In this document: positions 41,867-54,440 of the stretch, piece by piece
How the letters are laid out: every line of letters starts with the position of its first letter
Position numbering within the stretch: position 1 is the first letter of the stretch
Assembly (NCBI RefSeq): GCF_905171765.1
Contig: NC_053392.1
Coordinates: 501,190,556 to 501,254,555 of the forward strand
Direction: 5' to 3'
Origin: Bufo bufo
Taxonomy: Eukaryota > Chordata > Amphibia > Anura > Bufonidae
Length of the DNA stretch: 64,000 nt
Position numbers and translations under genes: made by a program
The notes under the pieces: generated by a model
Seen by the model: the letters and a program-made list of their open reading frames with translations, nothing else
What the model was told of the DNA's origin: nothing
Databases searched by the model: none

Positions 41867-43645
41867 GAGATATGTTTATTCCTACACTAAAAGGTATGTT
41901 ACAGGGTCCAGCAGATAGAGTAGAAGTACTTTGAAGACCACTTCACTCCATGCAGGCACATATGGTGTTACGAGCCACAAGAAGACAGCAGAGAGAGACT
42001 CGGAGATTTCTGCATTGAAAATATTATAGAAGGTGAGAGATCACAATAGATTTTTTACAAAAATGCACATTATAGACTAATACCTCCATATACAGTACTA
42101 TGCCTTATTTACTAGCACGTCATAGCTACATAACATAATGTAGAGAGGTAGCAGAAGTGGTATACACTGAAGTGTCACACTGCACAGTAACATAATATGG
42201 CTCATGAAATGCTAAAATGATGGCATTTTTCCATTGCTGTACTTCACTATTGTGGCATCTGAATAGCATTTAATTTCCAGCAGTGAATTTAGACATCGAG
42301 CACAGGATGCTTTATGTAGCATTAATCACTTCTTCCTTTATCCGAGCGGCAGCCACACTGGGATGAGGAGCGTTACCCCCCTCACTTTCCCCATATCTCA
42401 TAAAATGTTTTTGTCTGGGAGATATAGAAAGAAAAGCTGGCACATTTCACACTTCATCATTAGGAGGTTAATTATTAGCCTAATACGTTGAAATTACAAA
42501 CTCAGAGTGTGTTGGTTTGTTCTAAGAATTTGTGGTTCGTGCACCTTATGTGGGTTCGCTAATTTACCCCTGCTAAGATTTAGAAAGCCATGGATAAAAG
42601 CAATCTGACAGCCTGTTTGAACGACTTACAGAAGAAGAAATCAATGGAAACAGCAGGACATATGCAGAAGAAATATATTTTGTATTAATGTGGTGCACAG
42701 ATATATTTTTTTTTAGGAAAATGGCATAAAATCAAAAATTTTGTGAATATCAGAATAAATCTCTTTGCAAGAAAGCAGTTTTCCTAATCCCCTATATTTA
42801 GTGGTTCCAGAATTAGCTCACTTGGGAGTCTTGATTTCCAACACGAAGCTGATGGAGTCAAGAATATCACTGGAAAAGTGGTTTATGATGAAAATTGTCT
42901 ATATGCAGTGAATGTGTTCAGACATGAAATACGCTAAAATTCCTTCAAACCAATATTTGATAGTCCAGAAATTCAATTTATTAAACTACAGAACTGCCAG
43001 AGAGCCTATAAGTTCATAAGATTGGAATCAGAAACTTGAGTAATGCTGACCAAATATGAGATTTCACTAGCAGCATATTTTAAGTCAGCATTTTATTTTG
43101 GTTGATTTCCTCGAGGTTCTCTATGCTCACAGGTTAGCTTCATATACTTTCCACAGGGGTCAGCCAGGCTTGAAGTGCTGCTATCCTAATGCCCATCTCC
43201 TCTGTGTACTCTCCATTTCTTCTGTGCCCTATCCTGTATTCTTGAACCTGTGCAGAGTCATCTCAGTGACTGGGTGGTTGAGCAGTATATCTGATTTCAC
43301 TTCCTGAGCTCATCAGATCAATTGCACAAGCGCCAAGTCGGCTGAGTGACTTAGGTGCTTGCACACTGGACCTAACGCTGCTTCCTAGCTGCCTGAGAAG
43401 CAGCTTCATGTCCACTGCGCAAGGTCCTTCTACCTTCATCCTGCCTACTTTCTGGAAAAATTGTAAGGGTGTTGAAAAAAAGCTAAAAATTTTCTTTAAA
43501 TAGCTATATTTTATACTGATCACATTACTAATCTTATAGACACCTAGCTTTTTTTCTGCCATGTATAAAAAGATATCCTGCTTTAACCGAAACATTCTTA
43601 TTCAAAATAATTCCAATACAATTAAGAAAAATTAGCAAAATCAGT
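41867..43645. other. No recognised feature
   Basis: Long A/T-rich plain stretch. Open frames at 43098-43307 and 43263-43595 have no recognisable domain. Confidence 0.5.
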
Positions 43646-43649
43646 TTTT

Positions 43650-44665
43650 TAATTAAAGGGTTTTTTCGAGATGTATGTAACTGATGACCTATTGTCATGG
43701 CCCCTGTTGTTTGCGCTGTGACACGGTTGCCGTGCATGCTTTTGCCTGCTGCAACGTGTCGTTTTTGCAGCATGTAGGTGGCTCATCTTTTCCCGTGAGT
43801 CCTTCCATGTCTGGTGCCGGAGGGGTTAATTATCTGGCTGGTGTGGATTTAGGTGTGTCTTGGGTGTGGCCTCTTGGCTCTTTATATGTTGTGTTGTGAG
43901 CTTAGTGGCCCTTCAGCCTTTCTTTGAGCTGGAGTGCTGCTCCTATACTGGATATACCATCTGTCCAGTGGGAGGGCCTCCTAGCTAAACATCAATGTCA
44001 CATTGATGTCTCCCCTATGTCTTTACCTTCCCTTGTATCTATGTTTGGTGTGGGTTATGTGCGGGGTCTGTTGTATGTCTAGTTGTCGTTACATGTCTGG
44101 CATGTGGGTGTCTGTGTTCCAGCATGTTTGATAGACATTTCCCCTGTGAGTTGCATAACCTCCGGAAGCGGGTGTCAGGGTTCCCTGGAGGGGGAATCAC
44201 AAGTCGGTGAGCAGCTCTGCTGGGGCTGCCATGCTTTTTGTCTGCATGGGGGTCCGGTTGTCGTTGTGGCCGCGGCAGGTAAGTGCCTGTTGTTTCTGGG
44301 CTCTTACCTGCCGTTTCAGTGACTGTTCACTGGCTGTCCTTTTCCTTGCAGCTAGGCTGGTGGAGACTCCTGTTCATTCGCGTCTGGGATGAACAGGTTG
44401 TGTCCTGCTCCTAACCTTATTTCATGGATCCTCAGGGCGACTCAGGTTCCTGTGTATGAGCCCACCTACCATTTGGGTCTGCTCATACGGTTAGGAGTCA
44501 GGGCCAGGATTAGGGTGGCTCTAGGAGGTGACCTGCTCCCTTTTCCTGGTGTTCAGGAGTAGCTGCTTCCCCATTTTCCTACGCTATACGGTGGGGCGTT
44601 TTCCCCCACTCCCCACTGTGACACCTATCCTCTGGATGCTTACCACATCGCCTATTTTTGTGCCT
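43650..44665. repeat. T2-like MITE fragment, split by a solo LTR
   Basis: TTAAAGGGTTTTTTCGAGATG starts near 43656 and GATGACCTAT precedes the LTR. CCTATCCTCTGGATG follows it, together reconstituting the family block seen at 52980 and 28275 (GATGACCTATCCTC). Only the left part of the MITE is recognisable. Confidence 0.65.
43693..44623 (+). mobile_element. Solo LTR (Gypsy or other LTR-retrotransposon/ERV-like)
   Basis: TGTCATGGCC at 43693 and CCCACTGTGACA at 44623 give TG...CA ends with a short inverted TGTCA/TGACA. A perfect 5-bp duplication CCTAT lies at 43688-43692 and 44624-44628. The 931-bp length, lack of coding and a TATA-like CTTTATATG at 43879 fit a long terminal repeat left by recombination between two LTRs. 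No primer-binding site or internal region follows. Strand is taken from TG...CA and the TATA-like box and is tentative. Confidence 0.8.
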
Positions 44666-46398
44666 TTTCTCTGGTATCACATTCATAAATGTGATGGTCC
44701 TAACTCCAATTATTTGCCCGCACGCCTTTTCTCAGCACATTTCTATTTGGGCATGAATCTTTCTTTATGGAGTGAATACAGAGGTTGGCATGTGATAAAT
44801 TTGGCGTGAACTAGATGGATTGTAATTTTGGCGCATTTTACATTACTGTTTTGGTGCAGATTGATTAATAAATCTCCCCCTATGTTTAGAGAGGAAAGTT
44901 CCACATAATTGTTAAACTTTTAAAATAAGTATCGTCCCCATGTAATGTACCTTTAAACACAGCTTTCTGGAGTAAAGCATTCTGATGAGCTCTACAGCTG
45001 GTCATGAAATCAGTAGAGATTTGCACTTCTCAGATGCGGTCTCTGAAGCAGACTGAAAGCTATGCATTAAAATGTCCCTTTAATTTTACAGCTCATAGAA
45101 TCCAATCCAGGAAGGAAGGAGAAGCCAAGAACCGACCTTACATCTGTCATAAAGGTATTAAGATGACACGTCACGTCTCACTCTGCCACCCCGAAAAGTA
45201 TGGGGCAGCCAAATAGCGTCTCTAAGAAATTGCCTGAACAAATTGTATTTTCTTTTTCATGAAAAATCTTATGCAGTGTTTTACACCGCATCCTTCTGAA
45301 GAAGAAGAAGGGCTGTTATCCCTATGTCCAGGTCTTTGTACTGATGGAAATGTTCTGTTTAAGTTTAAAGCAGGTCCAAAACACAGAAGCATCTTTCCAT
45401 TCTACTTTTTCCACTTTACTGATGAAAACTACTGAAAGGGTGGAATCACACAGATTTTCTATCAGCTTTTTGAGCCAATGCCAGAAGTGGATCCAGCAGG
45501 AAGAAAAAGTAGAAGTCCTCCCTTTATATTTCTCATTCCCTTCCAACCCACCTCTGGTTGTGGCTCGAAAAAGCTGCATATAAACTGCATACAAACAGCT
45601 ATGTGACACAACCCTTGGGCTGAAAATACTCAAGTATTATGTATTGTGATGTTATTTGTGCTTGTTTTTGGTGATGTTTTTGAACATGCAACATGATGAC
45701 ATTTTCATTTTTCCATTTCCTTCTCTATGGGGGAAAAATGTCAGAAAAAAATTACCCTTCAAACTTTGGGTTTAAAATGAAGATGGCATGGAAAAACGCC
45801 ATTGAGCACTCCCTTATAAATGTCTCGGTGACTGAACATGGCAGGTATAAAATATGAAATATGTTTTCTTGAAAATAAACACACAGAGGACAGAATATTG
45901 TATACCCCACATGGCGCATAAACAAAAAAGACTGCTTATTTTATTTTATCCATACCCTCTACAATCAATAAGGAGCAAACCTTTGAGGACTGCTGACCTG
46001 ACTGAGAAGTGTGTTGTAGCTGATTACATTAGAGAATCTAGAATGGTAAAGTGGTATTCATCAATAGACACGTTCTCTCTAGATAGTTCTAAAGTCTGGT
46101 AAAGACAAGGTGAAGGCAACACATCCAGTAATCAATGGGAAAGAGCACCGTTCTGTACTGATAATAGTCCTATCCTGCTACCAAAATAACCAGTCTATAT
46201 TTGCATGAGTTGTGGGAGATAGTACCTGCTGCGTCTCCCCTGTCTATGAAGGGAGGTAAACACTGATGCTTTGGGGACTTGTTACCTAAGGAATGAAGGT
46301 AGACAGCAATCTCAATTAACGAGAACACTCAACAGGGACATCTACATTACATGGATAAGAGGATACCGAATCTCACTGACGGTCTACAGCACTAACTC
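44666..46398. other. No recognised feature
   Basis: Plain sequence. TTAATAAATCTCCCCCT near 44866 resembles the end of the MITE at 57616. The frames at 45004-45216, 45322-45633 and 45854-46102 show no recognisable domain. Confidence 0.45.
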
Positions 46399-46800
46399 TT
46401 AAAGGGGTTGTCCTACAAAAAATATTGTACATTTTCCAAACCAGCACTTGGACCTGAATACTTTCGAAATTTTATATCATTTAAAAAATGTGTATAGCCA
46501 CTGTGTTATTCTATAAAACGCATCTGTATAGTGCCGCCTGCATTTTCTTCTTTTCCTCATTTCTCTGTCCACCTCTGCAGCTGAGGTGGACACACGCGTT
46601 TCATCCTTAAACTGCCACCAGCTGTATCTTCTGTTATAAATTGCAACAGTCACAGAGAGAGAGCTGCAGAAGAAAGGACAAGCCTCCTAAGCTGTGACAG
46701 GGAAAGAGCAACAGCAGAGAGGACATGCCCGCTGAGAGAGGATATTAAAATAAATCTAGCCATATACTGTGGGTCCAGCAAAACAATGGAGTGCAATTCT
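46399..46800. repeat. T2-like MITE
   Basis: TTAAAGGGGTTGTCCTAC at 46399, then TTTTCCAAACCAGCACTTGG and CTGTCCACCTC, matching 18046 and 20676. The right part diverges and the right terminus is not found. Confidence 0.65.
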
Positions 46801-48194
46801 CCAGTTATTTTTCGTCCTACTGCATAACCTGTCATAGACGTAATTCTGGTAGTAAATTCAACTTGCATTACGGTGCTCTAAACCTACCGGGTAGGTTTAG
46901 CGCAGGACCTGCCTGACCTGAGACCACCTTGGCGCTTGGTAGGCGGGCACAGATGTGTTTTGATCAAAATATATTGGCTAAGTGTCTCAGATTTTATCAT
47001 ATCAGAGTGAGGATTTTGTCCATATATAATGCTTGCATCTACTTTATTAAGTGCATTATTACCTTATTTCTGTGATTTTCTTCAATAATATGTCCAGGGA
47101 CATTCGCACATTTATATATCATACCGTGCAGGATGTTTTTATCTTAGTTTTTTCTGTGATTTTTTTTTTTTCAACTTCAAATATTGCTAAGCAAAAACAC
47201 AGAACTAGCAGAAAATATTGAACGGCTAAGTAGAAAAAAAAAAGACTGGGTTGTCTTAATTAAAGTACTTCTATCATGTGGTGGACCTCAAGATATTCTT
47301 GAAAAAGTCCACCTGTATAACTCCCATAATGTAGGGTATAATAAAATACTTATTCCATAAAATACAGAGGACACCAGGCCTGATATTTCCTGATGGATTA
47401 TTTAAAATCAGTAGCTCTGCAACTCACACACTGTGACATGACAAGAGTTAAAGCAGTGAGCTTCCTTGTGCACGGGCTGCAAGCTGTGCGGCCTGATATG
47501 TCTATAATAGGGAAATTGCATATTTTATAGTAAACTGTATTAAAAATTGCTTTCCTAGTTACTATGGAAAATGAGAACATGGCAGAAAATAGATTTCACT
47601 GACTCTGAGTCTGCAGCTAGAAATAGATGGTTCTACCGAATGGTTCATGTGAGCGGCCTGTCCTATGGCCCTTGAGATCTGGGAACTGCAAACACGGGGA
47701 CATGGAAGGAGTCCCATGGAATGGCAGCGCTTATTTTTACCTTCTCCCAGCTTTCCCAACTGAAAAGATGATTAACCATAAACTGCTCAAGGACTCTGTG
47801 AATCTGTCATTTGTACTCAATTGTATACATTCCCAGATTTTCATATCTAAACTTGACCAAAACATTAGAGCATTCATATAAAGAAAACAGCAAGCAAAAC
47901 ATCCATATTCAGATATAGTCAGGGTAAAAAAGACATATATCAAATATCCAAAATAAAAGGGGACCTTCGCTATGTCCACTGTACCTACTTTAGGTTAACG
48001 AATAATGCCTTATATCCATAGCTGTCCTATAGCTCAAAAAGGGATACAGCATAAAAGAAAATGTGTGATCCCCTTCCACCACACATTAGACTTCTGTTGC
48101 TTTCCTTGTATCTATAGGGTCTGGTCTCAGGTGAAAGGTGCTGAGTTCTATTGTTGTCCCTTGACATAAAAGATACTAGAGGGCATGGCCAACA
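46801..48194. other. No recognised feature
   Basis: Plain sequence; a poly-T run near 47159-47171. Open frames on both strands lack recognisable domains. Confidence 0.45.
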
Positions 48195-48598
48195 TTAAAG
48201 GGGTTGTCCCACCATAGAAAATAATCGCATATCCACAGGATAGGTGATAAGTATCTTGCTTGTGAGGATCTGAATGCCGGGACCCCAACCGATTACGAAT
48301 GTGGTCCCAGAGCGCTCCTGGGGTGAATATTGTAGAACAATTGTAAAGCATGAACAAGGCCACTCTATTCAACGCTATGGGACTGCCGCAGAAAAGCCAA
48401 GCACAGTGTTCTGCTATCTTCGGCTATCCTTTAGAAATGAATGAAGTGACAGCACACATGTGACAATAGCTGTATTCATTCCTAGGACTCCTAAAACCTT
48501 GTCCTCTTGATCAGTAGAGGTCCGAGTGGTTGTTCTCATGCTTTAGGACATATCCTATGGATACATGATAAATTCTTAAGATGAGGCAATCCCGTTAA
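48195..48598. mobile_element. T2-like palindromic MITE
   Basis: TTAAAGGGGTTGTCCC at 48195 and GGCAATCCCGTTAA ending at 48598, with TTAA at both ends. CATATCCACAGGATAGGTGA near 48229 pairs with CATATCCTATGGATACATGA near 48549. Confidence 0.8.
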
Positions 48599-48684
48599 AC
48601 AGACATAGACATATATAAAGCACCAATGGGCATATGAGCATGCCACAGACCTGGAGGCAAACCTGGGGAAAATCATCTTTATCG

Positions 48685-49011
48685 GGCTACATGCACACGA
48701 CCGTGGTGTGTTTTGCAGTCCGCAAATCGCGGATGCGCAAAACACAGGTGGCGTCCGTGCGCGTTCTGCAATTTGCGGAACGGCACGGACGGCCTTTAAT
48801 ATAACTGCCTATTCTTGTCCGCAAAGCGTGGACAAGAATAGGACATGTTATATTTTTTAAGCGGGGCCACAGAACAGAGCAACGGATGCGGACAGCACAC
48901 TGAGTGCTGTCCGCATCTTTTGCAGCCCCATTGAAGTGAATGGGTCCGCATCCGAGCCGCCAAAACTGCGGCTCGGATGCGGACCAAAACAACGGCTGTG
49001 TGCATGAGGCC
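48685..49011. mobile_element. Harbinger-like foldback MITE, TCG flanks
   Basis: GGCTACATGCACACGACCGT at 48685 mirrors CGGCTGTGTGCATGAGGCC ending at 49011. The flanks are TCG at 48682-48684 and 49012-49014, unlike the TTA/TAA of the other copies. The interior (GGACAAGAATAGGACATG, TGGGTCCGCATCCGAGCCGC) matches 41556-41863. Confidence 0.8.
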
Positions 49012-49014
49012 TCG

Positions 49015-49729
49015 GGGGTAAGTCATCTAAAGGCATACAAAGGAAAACAAAAGGGATTTTTGTTGGTAGATCTCAGAAGTGCTCGAAGACAGAAGGATCA
49101 GACAGGTAAAATTTTAACCTACCCAATACTTTGTTCTTCATGAAATAAGTGGAAGTGTCTGACAGCTACTTATCCACTCACTGTCACTTAGCAGGTCCGT
49201 CAACCTGGTTGCCTGTTTTTCTCAATTCTATGGCCAGGTGATCTAATTACATATTTTAGTGACAACCTTCATTGGGGCATTAAGTCACTGCTAACTGATT
49301 ACAACCACTAAGGAATGCTAAGACGTCCCAGGCAAATGTGTCAGTGGGTACTCGATAAATATTCACTACTTATCCCTAGTCGAAAGTGAGGAACTGCTAG
49401 GAACGGAGAAGCTCGGTTCAGTGTAGTTATGCCAATCACTTTAAGAAAAAGCTGCCTGGATGTGACACAAAACGACAAGATTCTTAATACATCGAGCTTC
49501 ACATTTCAGGATATATTCCCCCAGTCACAGATCAGCTCTGATGTACTGTGAACAGTCTTCAGGAAAGACCAGAGTCTCTTTACACCGCAAAGGAGATTTG
49601 CATAATTTACGATTTTGTCTCCTTCTACTGACAAAACCGGTCAAGTGCTGCAAAAGGGAGGACGATGGTTGCAGGGGGCTGTGACAACGACACAAAAAGA
49701 AGTGAAATTGAAAGTATTGATCTATCCAG
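49015..49729. other. No recognised feature
   Basis: Plain sequence with no motif, repeat partner or convincing open frame. Confidence 0.45.
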
Positions 49730-50205
49730 TTAATGAGGACCTTTCACCGATCCTGACATTATGAACTAAGTATCATGACATATACAGTGGCGCCCAGGGA
49801 TCTCACTGCACTTACTATTATCCCTGGGCACCGCTCCGTTCTCCCGTTATGTCCTCCGATATGTTCTGCCCGCTGGCCAATCTGTAGCGCTGGCCAATCG
49901 CATTGCAAAGCTCACAGCCTGGGAGAAAATACCTCCCAGGCTGTGAGCTCTGCACTGCGATTGGCCAGCGCTACAGACTAGGAGAAGGAGACGCCCAGCA
50001 GAACAAGGGCAGACTCCGCCTACTATAACCAAGTCCCCTAAGTCTCCGCCTACTATAACCAAGTCCCTGAACATACCGGAGGACATAACGGGAGAACGGA
50101 GTGGCGCCCAGGGATAATAGTAAGTGCAGTGAAATCCCTGGGCGCCGCTGTATATGTCATGATACTTAGTTCACAATGTCAGGATCTGTGAAAGCTCCTC
50201 TTTAA
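49730..50205. mobile_element. TTAA-flanked long palindromic MITE
   Basis: Arms 49730-49945 and about 49990-50205 are near-perfect reverse complements: GATCCTGACATTATGAACTA against TAGTTCACAATGTCAGGATC, and TCTCCCGTTATGTCCTCCG against CGGAGGACATAACGGGAGA. TTAA at 49730-49733 and 50202-50205. An inner stem ACAGCCTGGGAG / CTCCCAGGCTGTGAG sits near the centre. Small frames are mirror artefacts. Confidence 0.85.
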
Positions 50206-50561
50206 TCAATCATTCACTTCTGCCATCCCATTAATTGTATTAGCACTCTCACTGGAGGAAACTTCACAGCCTATAGCTGCTCCGTCTACAGAAGTAGAAA
50301 CACGGTAATAATGCTGGAGAGATCTTAATTCTTTAAGGGCTACTGTAGATACAACTTTATTCGATCCATGGTACTGTACTCAGTTATTTCTTCATTTCTA
50401 AAGATGGCCATACACATTAGTCTAAAGTTGATCAAAACAGACAATTTCAATCAAAATGGTCGTTCATTGGGTGAAACGTTACAACAAACGATTGTTTTAG
50501 CTGACCGATGGCAGACCATTATCATCTGAAAAGAAGAAGTAACATAGTAACATGGTTTAAA
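50206..50561. other. Plain sequence with a repeat start
   Basis: GATGGCCATACACATTAGTC at 50403 resembles the start of the repeat at 26749. Nothing else is recognised. Confidence 0.4.
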
Positions 50562-50564
50562 TTA

Positions 50565-50990
50565 CTTTCACACTTGCGTTTTTGCCTGATCTGGCAAGCA
50601 TCAGCAAAAACGCTTCCGTTTTTTGATAATACAACTGGCTGCATCCATTATTGTTATCTTTAAAATAGCAAGGACGGATCCGGCATTAAAACCACTGTAA
50701 GCCAGATCAGTTTTCTATTGTGTCCGAGAAAACAGATCCTGCCCCATTGACTTACATTGTGTGTCATGCCGGATCCGTTTTACTCCACATCCCATGTCAA
50801 ACAGAAAACCGCAGCAAATTTCTGTCCAGTATGGGAATGCAACCAAACAGAACAGAATGCATTCTGGTGCAATCCAGTCATTTCAGTTTTGTCCCCATTG
50901 ACAATGAATAGGGACAAAACGGAAGCGTTCTTCTCCGGTATTGAGACCAACTCAACTCCGGAAAAGTAAAATATAAATGTGAAAGTAGCC
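50565..50990. mobile_element. Harbinger-like foldback MITE
   Basis: CTTTCACACTTGCG at 50565 (with its first bases lost) and GTGAAAGTAGCC ending at 50990 lie between TTA at 50562-50564 and 50991-50993. Related to 13687-14066 (shared GTCCCCATTGACAATGAAT). Confidence 0.75.
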
Positions 50991-51314
50991 TTATAAGGCT
51001 GAAAAAAGACATCCATCTATCCAGTTTACCGTGGTATCCTGTAAAGTTGATCCAGAAGAAGGGGGAAAAAAATAAAATAAAATACTAGGTCAAAGTCTAT
51101 TTTCCTCATTTTAGGGGAGTCTATTTTCCTCATTTTAGGGGGAAAAAATCATTCCACTAATCAGGCAATCAGAATGTGTGTGAAATATTTGTCTGATAGT
51201 TGGACAAAAGATTTTTCATTAAAAGATCTTGCTGTAATCATGCAATAATAATAAGCAGATAACTGCCGTAGGTGTACGGTACAGACCAAGAAGTGGAGTC
51301 TATCATTAGGCTAA

Positions 51315-51615
51315 GGCTACGCTCGCATCTCCGGAAGTTCATCTCTGGAAGAATCCAGTGGTCTATTCCGGCAGTGGTATAGACTACCAGAGTTATCGTA
51401 TCTGGCATAGCCGTAATACCAATGTACAATGCCAGATCCTTATTTCCGGCATGAATGTTTGCTTTTGAAGGAAACCTGCCGGGTCCTTGATGCATCCCAT
51501 GATAGTCAATGAGGATATGGCAGTGTACAGTTATGCTGGATACGGTAACTTCGGTAGTCTGTTCCTCTGCTGGAACAAACTAATGGTTTTATCTGCTGGA
51601 GATGTTGACGTAGCC
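51315..51615. mobile_element. Harbinger-like foldback MITE
   Basis: GGCTACGCTCGCATCTCCGG and CTGGAGATGTTGACGTAGCC are near complements. The flanks TAA (51312-51314) and TTA (51616-51618) differ by one base. Confidence 0.65.
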
Positions 51616-52956
51616 TTATTTGCCAAACCTAAATTGAAAAATAACCGCCAAAAAGTCCTTAAAATATGTCCAACATAAAATCATGATTTAAACAATAGGT
51701 CATTTTCTGATGACACATTCCCTTTAAAAACTGGTTTTGAGAACATTAACCACAAAGACTGCATATCACAGTACACCAAGTACATCTCAGGCAGTACACG
51801 TAATACCAACTGTACCTGCCAAACAGACCTTGCGTATCTGAGCCAGAGGGAGGAGAAGTAATGTTAGAAGGAGGCAAGACGTAAGATTACCTGAATAGAC
51901 AAGCTCAGAGGGAACTTTTTGAAGGAACACATCTCTACTCCCCTATGGAATATTATTCAAGCACTGAAATTGGAGATTCAAATGCAAGTGCTTAGTTCAT
52001 AAATGAATGATAACTTTTGTAAATGAGCCTAAAGATCTATTATCTTATACAGTATAGAATTGGAGGCAAGATATAGTCCTGTGCCAAGCTGTGTGCGCCA
52101 TATTAACATTCTACACTACACAAATTTGTAAGAGCCTTAATAGTTTTTGATGCAACTTATATACTAAGACACAATTGGATTTGATCCATATGCATTAAGA
52201 CGATTAAGAGAATTGTCTATGTGGACATTCCCAGGCTATTACTTAACTTGTCAGGATCAATAATGCCAAGCTGTGCATGCGTTTCTGCTAACCCTATAAA
52301 ATGGAAATCCCAATGGCAGCATCAAACTGCCAACATGCACTTATTTACCGGAGTTGTCATGTTTTCTAATTCCCATCTTTATTCATGGGGATAGAGACAG
52401 AATATACAAAGGGAGGTGTTGCACAATTCAGACAGCAATGCAAGCACCATACATGATTTACATCCATACTGAACTGTTTATTCTTCATCCGGAGTCATCT
52501 GAGGACATACAATTGTCTTTACATAAAATACTGTGACAGATTTGCAGTAATGCAGTATGAGAGTGTTTTACTTACAGTGCACTAAATTACAGTATTTTTA
52601 CATTGGTGCTGGGCTAAAGTGTTCAAAATAATACAAAATGACTCTAAAAAAGAAAAAAGAAAAAAGCAATCTCTTGAATACAAACAATCAAAATTGAACT
52701 TTTTTCACATCCATTTTTAATTTAGGTCACATATTTATTGCTTACTTGGTCATGTTTAAGTACACTGTGTGCTCTTTTTTTCCTCTGGAATCAATGCATA
52801 CCCTTTACAAAGTGCTTTTACACTGTGCTAGTATAATTTTAATAGGAAATTTTACATAATGTGTTTTTTATTTCAGCTACTTCAGTAACTGCATAAGAAA
52901 TGACCAGCACTCACTGTATTCTGCTGCTTAACCTTGGTTTATTCCATAAGTCTGTA
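51616..52956. other. No recognised feature
   Basis: Mostly plain A/T-rich sequence. CATTCCCTTTAA near 51716 may be an isolated right end of a TTAAAGGGA-type MITE. Confidence 0.45.
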
Positions 52957-53368
52957 TTAAAGGGGTTGTCCAGCCCAAAATATTGATGACCTATCCTCAG
53001 GATAGTTCATCACCATCTGATCGGCGAGGGTCCGACACCCGGGACCCCCACCAATCAGCTGTGAGACGAGGAGGCCGTTTGAGTGCCTTTCTCGTCATTA
53101 CACTACGTCTCGTCTCAGTGTAGCGGTGACATAGTGTAATTACAGGCACCCGTTCCATTCACTTGAATGGAGTGGGTGCTTGTATTACACCGCAATTCCA
53201 AAACGAGGTTCAGCGTAATGAAGAGTAAGCGGTGCTTGCATAGAGTGCTGCCTCCTCTTCAAACAGCTGATCGGCAGGAGTGCCAGGTGTTGGACCCCCG
53301 CCGATATGATATTGATGACCTATCCTGAGGATAGGTCTTCAATATTATGGGCTGGATAACCCCTTTGT
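52957..53368. mobile_element. T2-like palindromic MITE, nearly complete
   Basis: TTAAAGGGGTTGTCCAGCCC at 52957 and GGGCTGGATAACCCCTTTG at the right end (final TTAA decayed). The block ATTGATGACCTATCCTCAGG at 52982 mirrors CCTGAGGATAGGTCTTCAAT at 53324. The central stem carries GAGGCCGTTTG and ATTCACTTGAATGG. Confidence 0.85.
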
Positions 53369-54130
53369 CTATAGCACATGACAACACGTGACCACTGCAG
53401 CCAATCACTGGCCTCAACAGTGTATCCAAGAAAAAATATAAAAATCCTCTACACTCTTCAATAAACGCCAATGCTTTAGTTCATCTTCTCCTTAAAAACG
53501 TGTACGGACAGGTGGAAAATAACCTATGCGTTTCAGATGAAACATATCATCCTTAGTCATGGTATAAACTAAATTTCTCAATCCACAAGTGAGTATGAGG
53601 TCATTTCCCTAGCTCACAGATGAAAACCAATTCCATGTACAAAGTAACCCTGTATAGTGCAGTTCTAACAAACTCACAACATTATTAAAATTACAATATG
53701 GGATACTCCGATATCGCAGAAAATTTCCACGAATAAATATGCATTGTGTCAGTACGTAAATTCAATGCAATTGGGTGACGACTTTTCAAATTAAGGATCG
53801 AAAGGTTTCACGATTATGTACCCTCGGACTTGTTTAATAACTTTCTTAATCCCAATCACACATTGATGTACCAACCTCAACAGTGTACCCTTGATACAGT
53901 GATTGGCCGCAGCACTCATGTGTGGTTGAAATTATATGGGCACTTCAGCCCTTCAAACAAAGATTATCAGGGAAGACCAGAATGGCAGCGCTGGGATGTC
54001 ACGAGATTCAAAGGGTAAGTAATGCTTATTTTGTTATGCTACACCATCCCCTGCATGTGTGGCACTTTTTCCTAATCTCAGACATTCCCTCTAGAATAAG
54101 TTTCTGGGAGTTAAATACTGATAAGCTACA
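53369..54130. repeat. Degraded repeat with possible hammerhead-like remnant
   Basis: CTGCAGCCAATCACTGGCC at 53396 is the near complement of TGATTGGCCGCAGCA at 53898, giving a loose inverted pair about 500 bp apart. Between them, on the minus strand near 53526-53560, CTAAGGA, a GATGA/TCATC stem and GAAAC resemble a hammerhead outline. No terminal motifs are clear. Confidence 0.35.
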
Positions 54131-54149
54131 CTTAGAATAGATCATCAAG

Positions 54150-54440
54150 ATCAGTTTGATGGAGGTCCTACTCCTGGCACCCTCGCTGTGCAGCTGTTGG
54201 AAGTGGCCGAGACACTCAAGTGAGTGCTGAGGCCTGTGACATCAAGTCCATCCGTCACGTGACCTTTCTACAGCTCAGTCCCATTCAAGTGAATGCCAAA
54301 CAGCCATACAATGTACGGTGCTGTGTTAGGTATACGAAGAAGTGGCTGAGTGCCACAGCCTTTTCAAATAGCTGATAGGCAAGATGCCAAGAGTTGGACC
54401 CCCACAACAATCTGATATTGAAAACCTATCCTGAGGACCC
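54150..54440. repeat. T2-like MITE fragment
   Basis: GTCCTACTCCTGGCACCC, CCCATTCAAGTGAATG, GAGTTGGACCCCCAC and AATCTGATATTGAAAACC are family blocks, but both TTAA ends are gone. Confidence 0.6.
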
